Source: Phaseolus vulgaris
Lineage: Eukaryota > Streptophyta > Magnoliopsida > Fabales > Fabaceae
Assembly (NCBI RefSeq): GCF_000499845.2
Contig: NC_023759.2
Span: forward strand, 24,963,156 to 25,027,155
Direction: 5' to 3'
DNA length: 64,000 nucleotides
Below, in pieces: positions 1-11,204 of the stretch. Position 1 is the first letter of the stretch. Each line of letters starts with the position of its first letter. The notes under the pieces are model-generated. The model was not told where the DNA came from. It searched no databases and saw nothing but the letters and a program-made list of their open reading frames with translations. Made by a program: the position numbers and the translations under genes.

Positions 1-359
1 TCTCGCTGGGAACCTCAGTCCCAGTTTAACTGCGTGTAACACGAGACCCCGATAACAATACACCCGATGACTGATCAGTGTTTATTCGCTTCTCGCGCTC
101 TGCCTCCAGGCGCGAGTCTGGGAACTGGTCTGCTGGTGGCCACTTGGCTACTGACCACCGATCACCATTCTGGATGATCTATCCCCCGACCTCTCTGCCG
201 CCTGATCTGTCGGTGGTAACTTGGTTACTGACCACCGATCACCGCTCTTAGCGATCGTCCCCCTGACCTCTCTGCCACCTGGTCCACGAGTCACCCTGCG
301 AGTGGTCCACGTGGTTCTCTGCTGCTGACGTCATCGACTACCGATGACCGATCGGATCA
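1..359 (-). repeat. Element A 3' LTR, partial
   Basis: This is the U3 end of the 3' LTR, matching 10453-10811. It ends in GGATCA on the plus strand, that is TGATCC at the LTR start. It contains a G-box CACGTG at 308-313. It also holds a degenerate direct repeat of about 80 bp (roughly 141-206 and 221-281), each copy carrying the words ACTGACCACCGATCACC and GACCTCTCTGCC. Confidence 0.92.
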
Positions 360-373
360 CAAGCCCCCCAGTC
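360..373 (-). other. Element A polypurine tract
   Basis: The minus strand reads GACTGGGGGGCTTG directly against the LTR start TGATCC. This is the second-strand primer site. The same word precedes the 3' LTRs of B, C and I, and a one-base variant precedes that of F. Confidence 0.9.
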
Positions 374-667
374 TCGAGTCGAGAACTCGTTCTCAGCGAA
401 GAGACTAAGTGGTCGTGCCCTCAGTCCACGTGGCAAGTGGGGCCGCCTCACGTGCTGCGTCTTTAACGTTTGGACTTCTTCTCTTAATCTCGCGACACGT
501 GGCCCCATCAACGTGCGTCGCTAGCGCTTCTCTTATTCAAATTGGCGCGCCCTTTCACTGTTCCTCCATCTTCTTCATTCGACTCCCAGACTCTCTGCGA
601 ACTTCTCCTCTGCGCACCCATCTTTCATCAAATTTTCTGCTTCCCAAACTCTTGCGATCATCCAAAG
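374..667 (+). promoter_or_regulatory. Element A antisense-gene promoter and leader exon
   Basis: This is non-coding sequence between the polypurine tract and the first splice donor of the antisense gene. It has three G-box palindromes CACGTG at 427-432, 449-454 and 496-501. The third lies in a stretch that also matches the corresponding regions of C, F, G and I. A leader exon ends at the donor AAAG|GTATGG (668). A promoter role is inferred from position and conservation; no transcript is visible. Confidence 0.55.
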
Positions 668-934
668 GTATGGTTTTTCTTCTCCCTGACCCCTTTTTGG
701 TCATCTTTACCGATTGCATTTATCATTCTGGTTATCATGCATTCATCTTCTCTATTTCCCTCTCTCGAACCCGCGCTAGGGTTTTTCATGCCCTCGCTCT
801 GACTTCTGCTTCTTCTTCTTTCTCTTTTCACCTGGGCATCTCCTTCTCCTTTCCCCTCTCTGTTTTCACCGAAACATTCATCATTCCCTCTTCTTCCATT
901 CATTCTGACCTTTTCGTTTTTTCTCCATTTGCAG
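668..934 (+). other. Element A antisense-gene leader intron
   Basis: The intron runs from the donor AAAG|GTATGG to the acceptor CATTTGCAG, ten bases before the ATG at 945. The sister copy in B (33660-33926) has the same 267-nt length. Donors of the form ATCAnnnAAAG|GTA recur in B, C, F, G and I. The reading frames across this region (from 409 and 542) are intron or leader sequence and not separate genes. Confidence 0.65.
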
Positions 935-944
935 CTATCTCACG

Positions 945-3216
945 ATGGCTCGCTTGAAACAAACTGCGCGCATCATTGCCCCATCCTCTGGTGCACAGCC
1001 TTCCGCGAGTGCGCCATCCTCTGGCGCACAGCCTTCCGCGAGTGCGCCAGCTCCACCACCGCCTGTGGCTACCTCCTACCACGACAATGCCAGAGTCTAC
1101 GAATGGGCTCCCTTGGCATTGCTCGCTGAAACTTCCACCCTGCTGCCCAAGGGTCATCTCACATCTCTGCTAAGTCGCAACCCCGATGAGCCTTCCTGCT
1201 CCATCGACAGGGAGAATGACTTCAACATCCAAATCCGCATTCCTCCCCGAGGAATGCCTATCTGCGCGGATGACAGGGCCACCAATGGGGTGCCCTTCGT
1301 CTTCATCTACTCCGCTATCTTCAAGAGGCTGAAGCTGCGCCTCCCTTTTACTTTCTTCGAAAAGGAGCTGATGATGGAGTTAAACGTCGCGCCTTGCCAA
1401 CTCCATCCAAATGCCTGGGCCTTCATCCGGGCGTTTCAGATCCTCTGCAGCTATTTCGGGCACAACGCCTCCGTGGACGTGTTCCTCTACTTCTTCGAAG
1501 CGAAGAACCCTGGGGACAGGTCCTGGGTCAGCCTGAACGGGGTTGCTGGACGGGTGCTACTGGGCCTGTACCAGCAATCCTTCAAAGATTGGAAGGGCAG
1601 ATTCTACATGATATCTGCTACCCCTCAAAGTCCAAATCTGCTCGAGAGGTACCCCCTCTACTGGGTTCCTGGAGTCGAATTCAAGAAATCCAGGGGCCTC
1701 GAGGCTATGGCTCCCTATAAGCGCGAGCTGTGCGGGCTGCTCCTGGGGGCCTAGTACAATTCTGCTCGTCTCATCAAAGACGAGTTCGATGTGGTGGCCT
1801 TAAAAAAGTGTATAGGTAGCTCTTCATTCTCCTCTTAGGATACCTGCACCTTTTCATGCATGCTTTTATGTGTTTTTTAACTTACTTGCATTCCTTGGTC
1901 AACTAACCCCTCCTTTTCTCGTCTATGCAGACTTAATGACGGGGAAAGACAGGAAGCTGGCCCTGCTGGAGCTTGCCAAACGTAGGGGAGCCAAGGGCAC
2001 TGGCTCATCTTCTTCTACAACTGAGCCCATTGCAGCCCCTCCACTCTCGGTCGCGCCAGCTGAAGGCCCCGAGCAAGGGAAGAAAAGGAAAAGGCTGGTG
2101 AAGGCTTCCACTTCAACTGCTGTTGCTGCTGCTGCTTCAACTGAAGAGGAGAGCTCAGGCTCTCCTCTTGTACACTGCCAGAGGAAGAGAGCAGCAGTTG
2201 AGGGGGGTTCATCTCTCCAGCCTGGAGAGATTGAGGTGGTGGAAGTGGAGGAAGGGTCTTCCCCTCCTCCCTGCGCTCAAACTGCCTCAGAGCCCATCAA
2301 CCTTCCTTCTCCAGGCCAGCAGTTGCCTCCAACTACCAAACTGCCATCTTCCCCCCCAGCAGGCCAATCACCTGGTCCATCCGCTCATCCTGCTGGGGGT
2401 GCTTCTGCCCAAACTGGGGGTGCACCACCACCACTACTGCCAATCCCTACCGCCACTGCTGAATGTGGTGGGTCTAGCTCGCGCCCAAGCGCTTCTGGGG
2501 CCACCCACGAGAATTTCAGCAGGGTCAGCACCCTAGTTCGACAGCTCATAAGTAACCGGGAGCTCGTCGAGTGGAATGGTGATGAGGTTGACATGCACCT
2601 GGCAAGGCAGGTGGTGCTCTCTCTGGAATTCTCCACCCAGCATCGCAAACAAATAGCCCTGGAGAAGAGGGTGAAGGAGCTTGAGCACGACAAGGAGTCA
2701 CTGCGAAGTGACTTCGAAGCTGCTCAAGGGTCCGTTGAACTGATGCGAGGCATGGTGGAGAAGGCTAGGAGGGAATACCTAGCGCAGGTCCAAGAGACCA
2801 TCAAGACGGAGATCTTGATGGGGCAGAAGGTGAGCTCTTTGGACTGCGAGGTGGTGGAGCTTAGGGCCGAGACTTCCTCCCTGCGCCAACAGAACACTCA
2901 GCTATTGGGGGAGCTCGAGTCCACCAAAGAAGCAGCTGCTGCTGGGGAGAAGAGACTTGAGGAGGTGGTAGGCAAACTGTCTGAAGCTGCCTCCTCCCTT
3001 GCTGCCGTCACCACTGAGAGAGATGCTGCGGAGGCTTCAAAGCAAGAACTGGAGGTGGAGAAGGCTGATTTGATGAACGTGGGTGCTGATGCCCTTACAG
3101 ATGGATTCGAGCTAGCACTCGAGCAAATCAGATGCGTTCTCCCAGACCTGGACCTCTCGCAGTTCAGCATCTACCATGAAGTGGTGGATGGAAAGCTCAT
3201 CCCTCCTGCCCCCTAA
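945..3216 (+). pseudogene. Element A antisense gene: H3-tail-like N-terminus, Transposase_28-like domain, coiled coil
   Basis: Two coding exons, 945-1815 and 1931-3216, are joined by a 115-nt phase-1 intron (GT at 1816, AG at 1929-1930). The start is MARLKQTAR, close to the histone H3 tail. A serine/alanine/proline linker follows, then a globular region of about 200 residues with PICADD, LRLPFTFFEKEL, QLHPNAWAFIRAFQ, SVDVFLYFFE and DWKGRF motifs. This resembles the plant domain annotated as putative gypsy-type transposon (Transposase_28). Exon 2 encodes a KKRKR nuclear-localisation-like patch, a proline-rich stretch, a long coiled coil and a C-terminal motif ending EVVDGK. A stop at 1752-1754 (AAG to TAG relative to B) breaks exon 1. 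The gene is antisense to gag-pol. Its function is unknown; nuclear or chromatin binding is inference. Confidence 0.75.
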
Positions 3217-4196
3217 ACCTTTCTCTTCTCTGTAAATTTAACTTCTGCACAATTTTTCTTTGTACTTTAAAATTGTATAAGACTTGGCTTATGAATGTAA
3301 TATCTCAATGCTTCTTTTCTTGCATCAATTTCTTCCCTTGTATTTTCTTTGAACTTCACTTATCTTTATGTGCGCGACGAACTGTTAGCTAGCTTAGGTT
3401 CAGCGCGATCTTGGGCTTTACCTTTCCTTTCGCACACGACTAAGTGTTAACCAGCTTAGGCTTAGCGCGATCTGCTTCTCTTATTCTTTCGCTTCTACTT
3501 GATCACGACTGGCTATTCTCTCAACTTGGTGTTTAACAGTCCTCGTGCGCTGCTTTGCACCACTAGCCAATTACTGACGACTCATCAGTGATCGTTCTTT
3601 AGTCTTTACTTAGCTTTCTCTGTCGCTCTAGCGCTAAGTGCATAGAGGACTTTGACACCGATCGCTCAAGGTGATGCCTCGTCTTGGGGAAAGAAAAGTG
3701 TTTCTCGCTAACCCCTCTTACTTTCCCCAAGGTCATCACCCTTTGGCGGGTTGAGTCGCTCATTCCCTGCCTCACTCCTGGGGTGAGAAGGGTTTCGGAC
3801 TAAGAGTCTTACTGGGCCAATATAGGTGTATGCCAAGTGGGTAAGGACGTTTTGTCAAAACCTTTCCTTTCCCTTCCTTGGTCTTACTAGCACCCCTGGC
3901 TTTTCAAACCTTTAACTGCTTGCGCTCACACCTGGGGTGAGGAAGACTTAGATCGATGCCAGTACTTGCGCCTAGGGCAAGTAGGGCCCAACCAATCACC
4001 TGCACTTGCACCTGGGGCAAGGAGGATTTTAACTTTAATACTCGAGCACACTTGATATGCTGGAAATTTTTCTTTAATTGGGTGGCCTCGTTAAAAACCC
4101 TCCTTAGGGAAAAGAGTGCCCCCTTGCCTGTTCAACTGTTTCCACCACATACAAAGCATGTATCTTTTAGCGCGAGAACGCCATTACTGTACAACT
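3217..4196. other. Element A spacer between pol and antisense gene
   Basis: No gene is seen here. About 3372-3480 holds two units of a repeat of roughly 60 bp containing AGCTTAGG and AGCGCGATC; B has three. Positions 4070-4124 on the minus strand carry the conserved post-pol block (GGAGGGTTTTTAAYGAGG, then CACCCAATTAAAG), also found in B, C, G and I. Sequence just after 3216 is AT-rich with AATGTAAT and could hold the antisense gene's polyadenylation site. Confidence 0.7.
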
Positions 4197-7100
4197 TTAA
4201 CTGAAATAAAATTTTAAATGGGTGGCGTTCCACGTTCTGGGCATTGCTCCTCCCTCCAAAGTCTCTAGGCGATAGGCTCCGTTCTCCAATGTCTCCACCA
4301 CTCTGTACGGGCCTGTCCACTTTGGGGATAACTTGTTCTGCATGTCATTCTGATGCGCCTTTCTCATCACCAGATCACCTTCCTGGAAGCGCCTGGGCCT
4401 CACTTTAGAGTTGTGCCTCCGCTCTACTCTTCTCTTCACAGCTTCAGCACTGACTCTGGCCTCTTCTCGCACTTCGTCTAGCAGATCCAGATTCACCTTA
4501 CGCTCTTCATTGGACTCTTCAGCAACGAAGTTTAAGAATCTGGGGGAGCTCTCCTGTATCTCCACAGGAATCATGGCGTCTGTCCCATAGACAAGGCTGA
4601 AGGGTGTCTCATGGGTGCTGGACTGTGGGGTGGTGTGATAAGACCATACAATTCTTGGGACCTCCTCTGCCCAGCCTCCTTTGGCCTTGTCTAGTCTTCG
4701 CTTCAGCCCCCTGAGCAGCACTCGGTTTGCTGACTCCACCTGCCCATTGGTTTGTGGGTGCTCCACTGATGCGAAACCCTGTTGTATCTTTAACTCTTCA
4801 CACATCTTCCTCAGCTGATGACTTGTGAACTGGGTGCCATTGTCGGAAACCAGCCTCTTGGGTATTCCGAAGCGGCAGACAATGTTCTTCCAAACGAAGT
4901 GTTCAACTTTCTATGCGGTGATGTGTGCGACTGGCTCTGCCTCCACCCACTTGGTGAAATACTCGATGGCCACGATGAGGAACTTCATCTGCCTTGTCGC
5001 CAGGGGAAAGGGTCCTAAGATGTCAATCCCCCATGTATGGAATGGCCACGGGCTATGGATGGACCTCAACTCCTCAGGGGGTGCCTTGTGCCGGTCTGCA
5101 TGCAGTTGACACTGTTTGCATCGCTGAGCAAACCTTATGCAATCTTCCTTCAGCTTTGGCCAGTAGTACCCCGCGCGGAGTACTTTACTTGCCAAAGCGC
5201 GACCACCTACGTGGCTTCCGCACACCCCCTCGTGCAGCTCAGACATGAGCCTGGTGCATTGCTCGCCGTGTACACAAATCTACACAGGGTGAGAAAATCC
5301 AAATCTAAATAGGCTTCCATCTATAAGAGTAAACTTACTTGAACCCCTCTTTATTCTTTTTGCCTCTGCCAGATCGAGCGGGAGTACACCATCTTCTAAG
5401 TATAGCTGGTATGGCGTTATCCAGGTGTCGGGTTCCTTCTCCGCATGGACCTCCATCGACTCATCGGTCTTTGAGGGTCGCGATCTCACCCTCGGTGCTC
5501 TTAGCGTTTCTTGGGTCAACGACCGATGACCGATCGTTAGACGCTCCATTGACTTGTATACATGAAGCACCTGGTTGTCTGATACGAACGCGTGCGACAC
5601 CTTCAGGGTCTCCTGAATGACGGTCCTCTGCTTCCCCCCCTTGCCTGAGCTGGCCAGCTTGGCAAGCAGGTCTGCTCGGGCATTTTGCTCTCTTGGCACG
5701 TGCACTAACTCAAACTCGGCGAAGGACGTCTTCAGGAGCTGCACATACTCCAGGTAGGCTGCCATCTGGGGATCCTTTGCTTGGAACTCCCCCGTAACCT
5801 GCCCGGTGACCAGTAACGAATCGCTCTTGGCCAGCAGATTCCTTGCTCCCATTTCTCTTGCTAGCAACATTCCTGCGATCAGGGCCTCATACTCCGCCTG
5901 ATTGTTGCTAGCTTTGAAGGCAAAACGGAGGGACTGCTCGATCAGTACCCCATTTGGTCCTTCCAGGATGACTCCAGCGCCGCTTCCCTGCTGATTAGAG
6001 GAGCCATCCACCGATAACACCCATCGGAAATCTAGCCCTTCTGCAGGTGTCGCGATTGATGATAGCTCGACTACAAAGTCCGCGAACACCTGCCCCTTGA
6101 TCGGTCCTCGGGGCTCGTACTGAATATCAAATTCTGACAATTCTACTGCCCATTTGACCATCCTGCCTGCTACATCAGGTTTCTTCAATACGTCCTGGAT
6201 AGGCAGATCAGTCATTACCACCACTGTGAAGCTGTGGAAGTAATGCCTGAGTCTTCTGGCTGAAAACACCACCGCCAGAGCAGCCTTCTCGAGGGCTTGG
6301 TACCTCGTTTCAGGGCCTTGCAGCACTTTACTCACGAAGTAAACAGGCCTCTGGGCCTGACTCTGCTCTTGCACCAGGACCGAGCTGACTGCTCTCTCCG
6401 TCACAGCAAAATATAGACGAAGAGGGATGCCTACCTGGGGTTTTCGCAGGACTGGTGGGCTCGCCAGGTACCCCTTTAACTTGACGAAGGCCTCCTCGCA
6501 CTCCTGTGTCCAGAGAAATCTGCTGTTGCGTTTGAGACACTGGAAGTATGGGTGACCTTTCTCCCCTCCAGCGGACATAAACCGGGACAGAGCTGCCAAG
6601 CGACCGGTGAGCTGCTGCACCTCCTTCACCGTCGTTGGGCTCCTCATTGCCACGATCGCCGCACACTTCTCCGGGTTAGCTTCGATTCCTCGCTCTGTCA
6701 AGAGGAAACCCAAGAACTTCCCAGCCTCCACACCGAAAATGCATTTCTCAGGGTTGAGCTTCAGCCTGTACTTGGCAATGGTGGAGAATAGCTCTTCCAG
6801 ATCAGCTGCATGATGCTTCTTCTCTACGGACGTAACCACCATATCATCTACATAGGCGTGTACGTTCCTTCCCAGCATGGGCGAGAGCACCCTGTCCATG
6901 AGCCGCTGGTAGGTAGCCCCCGCATTCTTTAACCCGAATGGCATGACCTTGTAGTAATAGCACGACCGTTCGGTCATAAACGCAGTCTTGCATTCATCCA
7001 TTGGGTGCATCCTGATCTGGTTATACCCCGAGAAAGCGTCCGAGAAGCTGAGTAACTTTCCCCCCGAGGCGCTATCAACTAGAGCATCTATGCTGGGTAA

Positions 7101-9508
7101 CGGGTAAGAATCCTTGGGGCACGCCTTGTTGAGGTCAGTGAAGTCCACGCACATTCTCCACTTGCCGCTTGCCTTTTGAACCAGTACCACATTCGCTAGC
7201 CATTCGGGGTACTAGATTTCTCTTATGTGCCCTGCGGCAAGGAGCTTCTGCGCTTCGTCGTGGATCACCTTCCTCTTTTCCTTGTTGAATTTCCTTCGCC
7301 TTTGTCGCACAGGTCGAACCATGGGGTCCATCGACAGATGATGGCAGAGGAAATCGGGGTAGATTCCTGGCATGTCGGATGCTGACCATGCAAAGGCATT
7401 CATGTGCTTCTCAATCACACCCATGATCAGCCTTCGCTCTTCTTCAGCGAGGGATCCCCCTATCTTGAACTTTCTTCCCCCGACGTCCACTTCGACCCAT
7501 CCTTCAGCTGGATGGGGCCTCCTCTCGCTGGCGATGACCGCTCTCGCGATTCCTGACTCGCGAGGAGTGTCTCCCTGACCACCGATCGCTCTTCGCGCAC
7601 GCCTGGTGGTGGTTTTGTGGTGACGTGGCAGACACTTCTCTTTTGCTTCAAGCTGTTCTCATAACAGCGTCTTGCCTCAGCCTGATCCGACTTGATGGTT
7701 ATCACGGTCCCCTCCATCGACGGAAGCTTCAACTTCATATGCCTTGTCGATGGTATCGCGCCCAGTCTATTGAGTGTTGGCCTTCCCAACAAGACATTGT
7801 ACGCAGAAGGGGCGTTCACCACCAGGTACTTTATCTTTTCAGTGCGGGTTGTCGTTCCGTCAGTGAACGTTGTCCTCAGCTCGATGTATCCCCGCACCTC
7901 TACCTGATCTCCTGCAAAACCGTAGAGACAACCAGTATACGGTCTCAGCTGGTCAGGGGATAACTGTAACTTGTTGAATGTTGGCCAGAACATGACGTCC
8001 GCCGAGCTTCCTTGATCTACGAGTACTCTATGCACTCGTCTTCCTGCTGTGATGAGAGAAATGACCACAGGGTCGTTGTCGTGCGGGACAACGTCCCGTA
8101 GGTCAGCTTTCCTGAAGATAATGTCCACTTCAGGGTAATGACTCTCATTCACTGCATCTACCGCCATCACCAATCGAGCGTATCTCCTTCTTTGTGAAGC
8201 TGTGCATCCCCCACCAGAGAAGCCTCCCGCGATCGTCTGCACTTCCCCATGCACAGGGACTTCATGCTGTTGTTCTTCGATCTGGGATCCTGACGCGCGG
8301 TCACCCTGCGGCTCACGTAGGTAATCTGCTAGGAAACCAGACTTCACCAACTCTGCCAGTTGGTGTCCCAGCGCCAAACAGGAATGAAGTGTATGGCCAA
8401 AGGCCTGATGAAACTCACACCATTCATTCTTCTTCCTTCCAAGTACCTTATCTGTCTTCTCTGGTACTCGTAGTCTTGCTGCTACAGCAGGAAGGGCGAT
8501 GAGATCCGCCAATTACCATGAAGTTGTATCTCGGGGGTGCGTTATTCTCCCTTGCACGCCCCCTGCTCTGGTCTTTGCCTGGTGCATAGGGACGAGGTTT
8601 TTCCCGCACCTTCTTCCCCTCCTTGGCCTCATGCACCCTTGCTTGCTGTGGCTTTCCTTGCCCTCCACGTGGTCTGGGTGGTGCAGCACTTCCTCTCTTC
8701 TCAGAAACCTCTGTTTCTGCCACTATGTGCGCCACCGCACGTCGTCGAATCTCTGCAAAGGTGCTGGGATGGCTCCTGATGAGAGACTCGCTGAAAGGGC
8801 CAGGCAGCACTCCCTTCTTAAACGCGTGCACCAGCATATCTTCATCTTTGCTGGGCAGTCTAACCACCTGTGCCCCAAAGCGGTTGAGGTAGTCTTTCAG
8901 CGACTCACCTTGGTACTGGCGCACGTCGAACAAGTCGTAAGACACCACTGCAGGCGCTTTGTTGACGATATATTGTTCAGTGAAGAGCTTCGAGAACTGA
9001 GAGAAAGACGTGATATGTCCTTCTGGTAGGCTCACGAACCACTCCATGGCGGTTCCGCTGAGCGTACTCATAAACATTTTGCAGTAGACAGCGTCTGAAC
9101 CCCCAGACAACATCATCTGGGTGTGGAACGCCGTCAGATGCGCCTCCGGGTCTTCTACCCCCTTGAACGATGCCTTCACCCCACCAGGTTGGGAGGCACC
9201 ATGGTTCCCATGATCTCAGGGGAGAATGGCATGGGGAATGCTCTTGGAGGTGAGGGCTGTCTAGACACCCTTTCGTCAACCATGTGTTCCCTCTGCGCCT
9301 GCAGCGTCCTTCTCAACTCCTCGTTGACGCGATTCAGCTCGTCGTTCCTGCTTTGCGACGCAGCTAGCTCCGTCTGCATCCTCTCTTGTTCAACCTTTGA
9401 CGCTGCGGCGTTATCCTGCAGCGTGCGCACCATTTCCAGGACCTGCGCCATTGTCACAGCTCCTTCGTCAGCGGATGGCGCATGTGATGGTTGTCTATTT
9501 CTAGGCAT
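4197..9508 (-). pseudogene. gag-pol: Element A gag-pol, degenerate
   Basis: The order on the minus strand is gag (from 9508), CHHC zinc-knuckle variant (CEFHQ..FGHT..SC), protease with LVDQGSSADV, reverse transcriptase with YVDD, an RNase H ending near 6100, an archaeal-type RNase H (VDGSSNQQGSGAG..NNQAEYEAL..KSDS), and integrase with an HHCC finger and DD35E triad, ending at 4197. There are frameshifts near 9180 and 8510. A deletion of about 80 bp near 7570 shifts the frame relative to B. In-frame TAG codons at 7212, 5280 and 4911 each replace a CAG that is intact in B. It cannot produce a full polyprotein as it stands. Confidence 0.93.
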
Positions 9509-9585
9509 CTTTCTCTATCAACGAAACTGATAAGACTCTGGTAAGTCTTTAAAACTGTGGTATATATGGGACAACGATTCACTCG

Positions 9586-9604
9586 TGCCCCACGGTGGGC
9601 GCCA
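9586..9604 (-). other. Element A primer-binding site
   Basis: TGGCGCCCACCGTGGGGCA starts two bases after the 5' LTR end. It would pair with the 3' end of a tRNA, which I could not identify with confidence. Near-identical sites follow the 5' LTRs of C, G and I. Confidence 0.85.
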
Positions 9605-9606
9605 AA

Positions 9607-10811
9607 TGATCCTGCCGGCAACTCGAACGTGGAGGAATCGCTTCGTAGCACTCTCTGCCCTGTCTACGCGACTGCGTCTTCTGCAGAATCACCCTCAGAA
9701 CCTTCTCTTGCTTCTCCAAACGTGGCCTGCAAAACACACAGACGGCGCCTCTAGCGGCCGTTTGCACTCCGACGATCAAGTTAGTCCACAGAACCACCAA
9801 AGACTAGAAAACTAGTAGTGTGTGTGAAAAACTCTTGCTCTCTGTTTCTTTTTTTTTCGTCCTCCCCACTCTCACCCTCATTCTCTCTTTTATGCCTCTT
9901 TCCCTGCTTTTTGGGCATAACAGCATTCTGTTATGCTTTTCTGGCATATGTCAGAAGCTTGTTATGCTTTTCAGAGAAAGCGTACCTTCAGAATCAGCAG
10001 TGGGAGCGTGAGAGTCTGTGTATGTCTGCGCGTCTCTGCTCTTGGCTGCGCCTGTCTGAACCCTTAGTGGTACGGAGTGCTCTTTTGTCTGGACCGCACC
10101 CCTCTCAGAAGACGACACGTGGAGGCCTGCAACTCACATCTAGCCACCCACGTGTCATTTACTGGAAGGGATCTAGCGCTTCTCTTTGTGTGCCCAAGTC
10201 ACGCCCTTGCGGAGTAACTTAGGATAATTCTCTTATCGGGGTAAATCGCATACTCTTAGGAGAACGTCGGGTGTGGCTGGTCTAGGCACACTCACCAAAC
10301 GTTGCTCTCTGCATAGACGACTCACCCTTCACGATGCCACGCACGTAATGGGTTGAGGGAATCACCAATCACTGACTGGTTTACTAGTTCCCTCAGGCCA
10401 CTCTCGTGCATGATTCCCTGAGGTGTGCTCATGCGAGATCCATGCGTAACGCTCTCGCTGGGAACCTCAGTCCCAGTTTAACTGCGTGTAACACGAGACC
10501 CCGATAACAATACACCCGATGACTGATCAATGTTTATTCGCTTCTCGCGCTCTGCCTCCAGGCGCGAGTCTGGGAACTGGTCTGCTGGTGGCCACTTGGC
10601 TACTGACCACCGATAACCATTCTGGATGATCTATCCCCCGACCTCTCTGCCGCCTGATCTGTCGGTGGTAACTTGGTTACTGACCACCGATCACCGCTCT
10701 TGGCGATCGTCCCCCTGACCTCTCTGCCACCTGGTCCACGAGTCACCATGCGAGTGGTCCACGTGGTTCTCTGCTGCTGACGTCATCGACTACCGATGAC
10801 CGATCGGATTA
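9607..10811 (-). repeat. Element A 5' LTR, 1205 bp
   Basis: This complete LTR runs on the minus strand from TAATCC (10811, mutated TGATCC) to GGATCA (9607). The conserved R-U5 block shared by all Tat-type LTRs in the window lies at 9726-9782: ACTTGATCGTCGGAGTGCAA, then CGGCCGC, GGCGCC and TTTTGCAGG. A CATAAAAG word near 9884-9896 is a possible TATA box. The reading frames here are not coding. Confidence 0.9.
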
Positions 10812-11204
10812 GCAGGAAAAACCAGCAGAAGAAGGAAAGGAGGTACCTTTTGATGATCAGGAAGACGAAGAAGGATGCTGGTGATTCAGAATGTTGAAGA
10901 GCGCTGAGAGCTTTTTTGCAGAAGGAAGTTAGAGCGTTTGCGAATACGAAGAAAAGTGATGGAACAGTGGAGTAAAAATGGGTTTAAGGGTTTTTCGAAA
11001 TGGGTTAGGGAAGCGCAAACGGTAACTGAAGGTAACCGTTGATGAAGCCACGTGTCGAGCGATGGGTGAGGGGTTTGGTGGAGCGTTAGAGAGGCAGAAA
11101 GTACAACCGCTTGGAATTCTGCGTCAGTGCCACGTAGGTCGGTGTTGACGTGACTCTTTCAGTCTTTTCGCTGGACAAGTCTTCGCTTAAGACTGGGGGC
11201 CTTG
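10812..11204 (+). mobile_element. Element F, 3' internal end
   Basis: This is the remaining internal part of a C-like element interrupted by A. It holds, on the minus strand, the leader region of an antisense gene whose body lies outside the window: donor AAAAG|GTACC at 10846-10847 and a G-box at 11049-11054. The polypurine tract GACTGGGGGCCTTG is at 11191-11204. A therefore inserted into the antisense leader intron of F. Confidence 0.8.

Larger units (their letters stand above)
1..10811 (-). mobile_element. Element A, Tat-type Ty3/gypsy LTR retrotransposon, 3' LTR cut by window edge
   Basis: Read on the minus strand the order is 5' LTR (9607-10811), primer-binding site, gag-pol (9508-4197), spacer, an antisense gene on the plus strand (945-3216), polypurine tract (360-373) and 3' LTR (only 1-359 inside the window). 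LTR ends are TGATCC..GGATCA, with the start mutated to TAATCC in the 5' copy. Positions 1-359 align without gaps to 10453-10811 with five differences (about 1.4%), so the insertion is fairly recent. The right flank (10812 on) continues element F. The target duplication cannot be confirmed because the left end is outside the window. Confidence 0.93.

Noticed and set aside
409..957. Open frame of 182 codons before the antisense gene of A
   Set aside because: It spans the leader exon, the proposed intron and the acceptor. The translation is low-complexity F/S/L-rich and its only counterpart is the matching region of sister copy B.
945..3216. Envelope-like gene between pol and 3' LTR
   Set aside because: It is on the opposite strand, has introns, and shows no signal peptide or membrane segment. 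The domain resembles Transposase_28, not an envelope.
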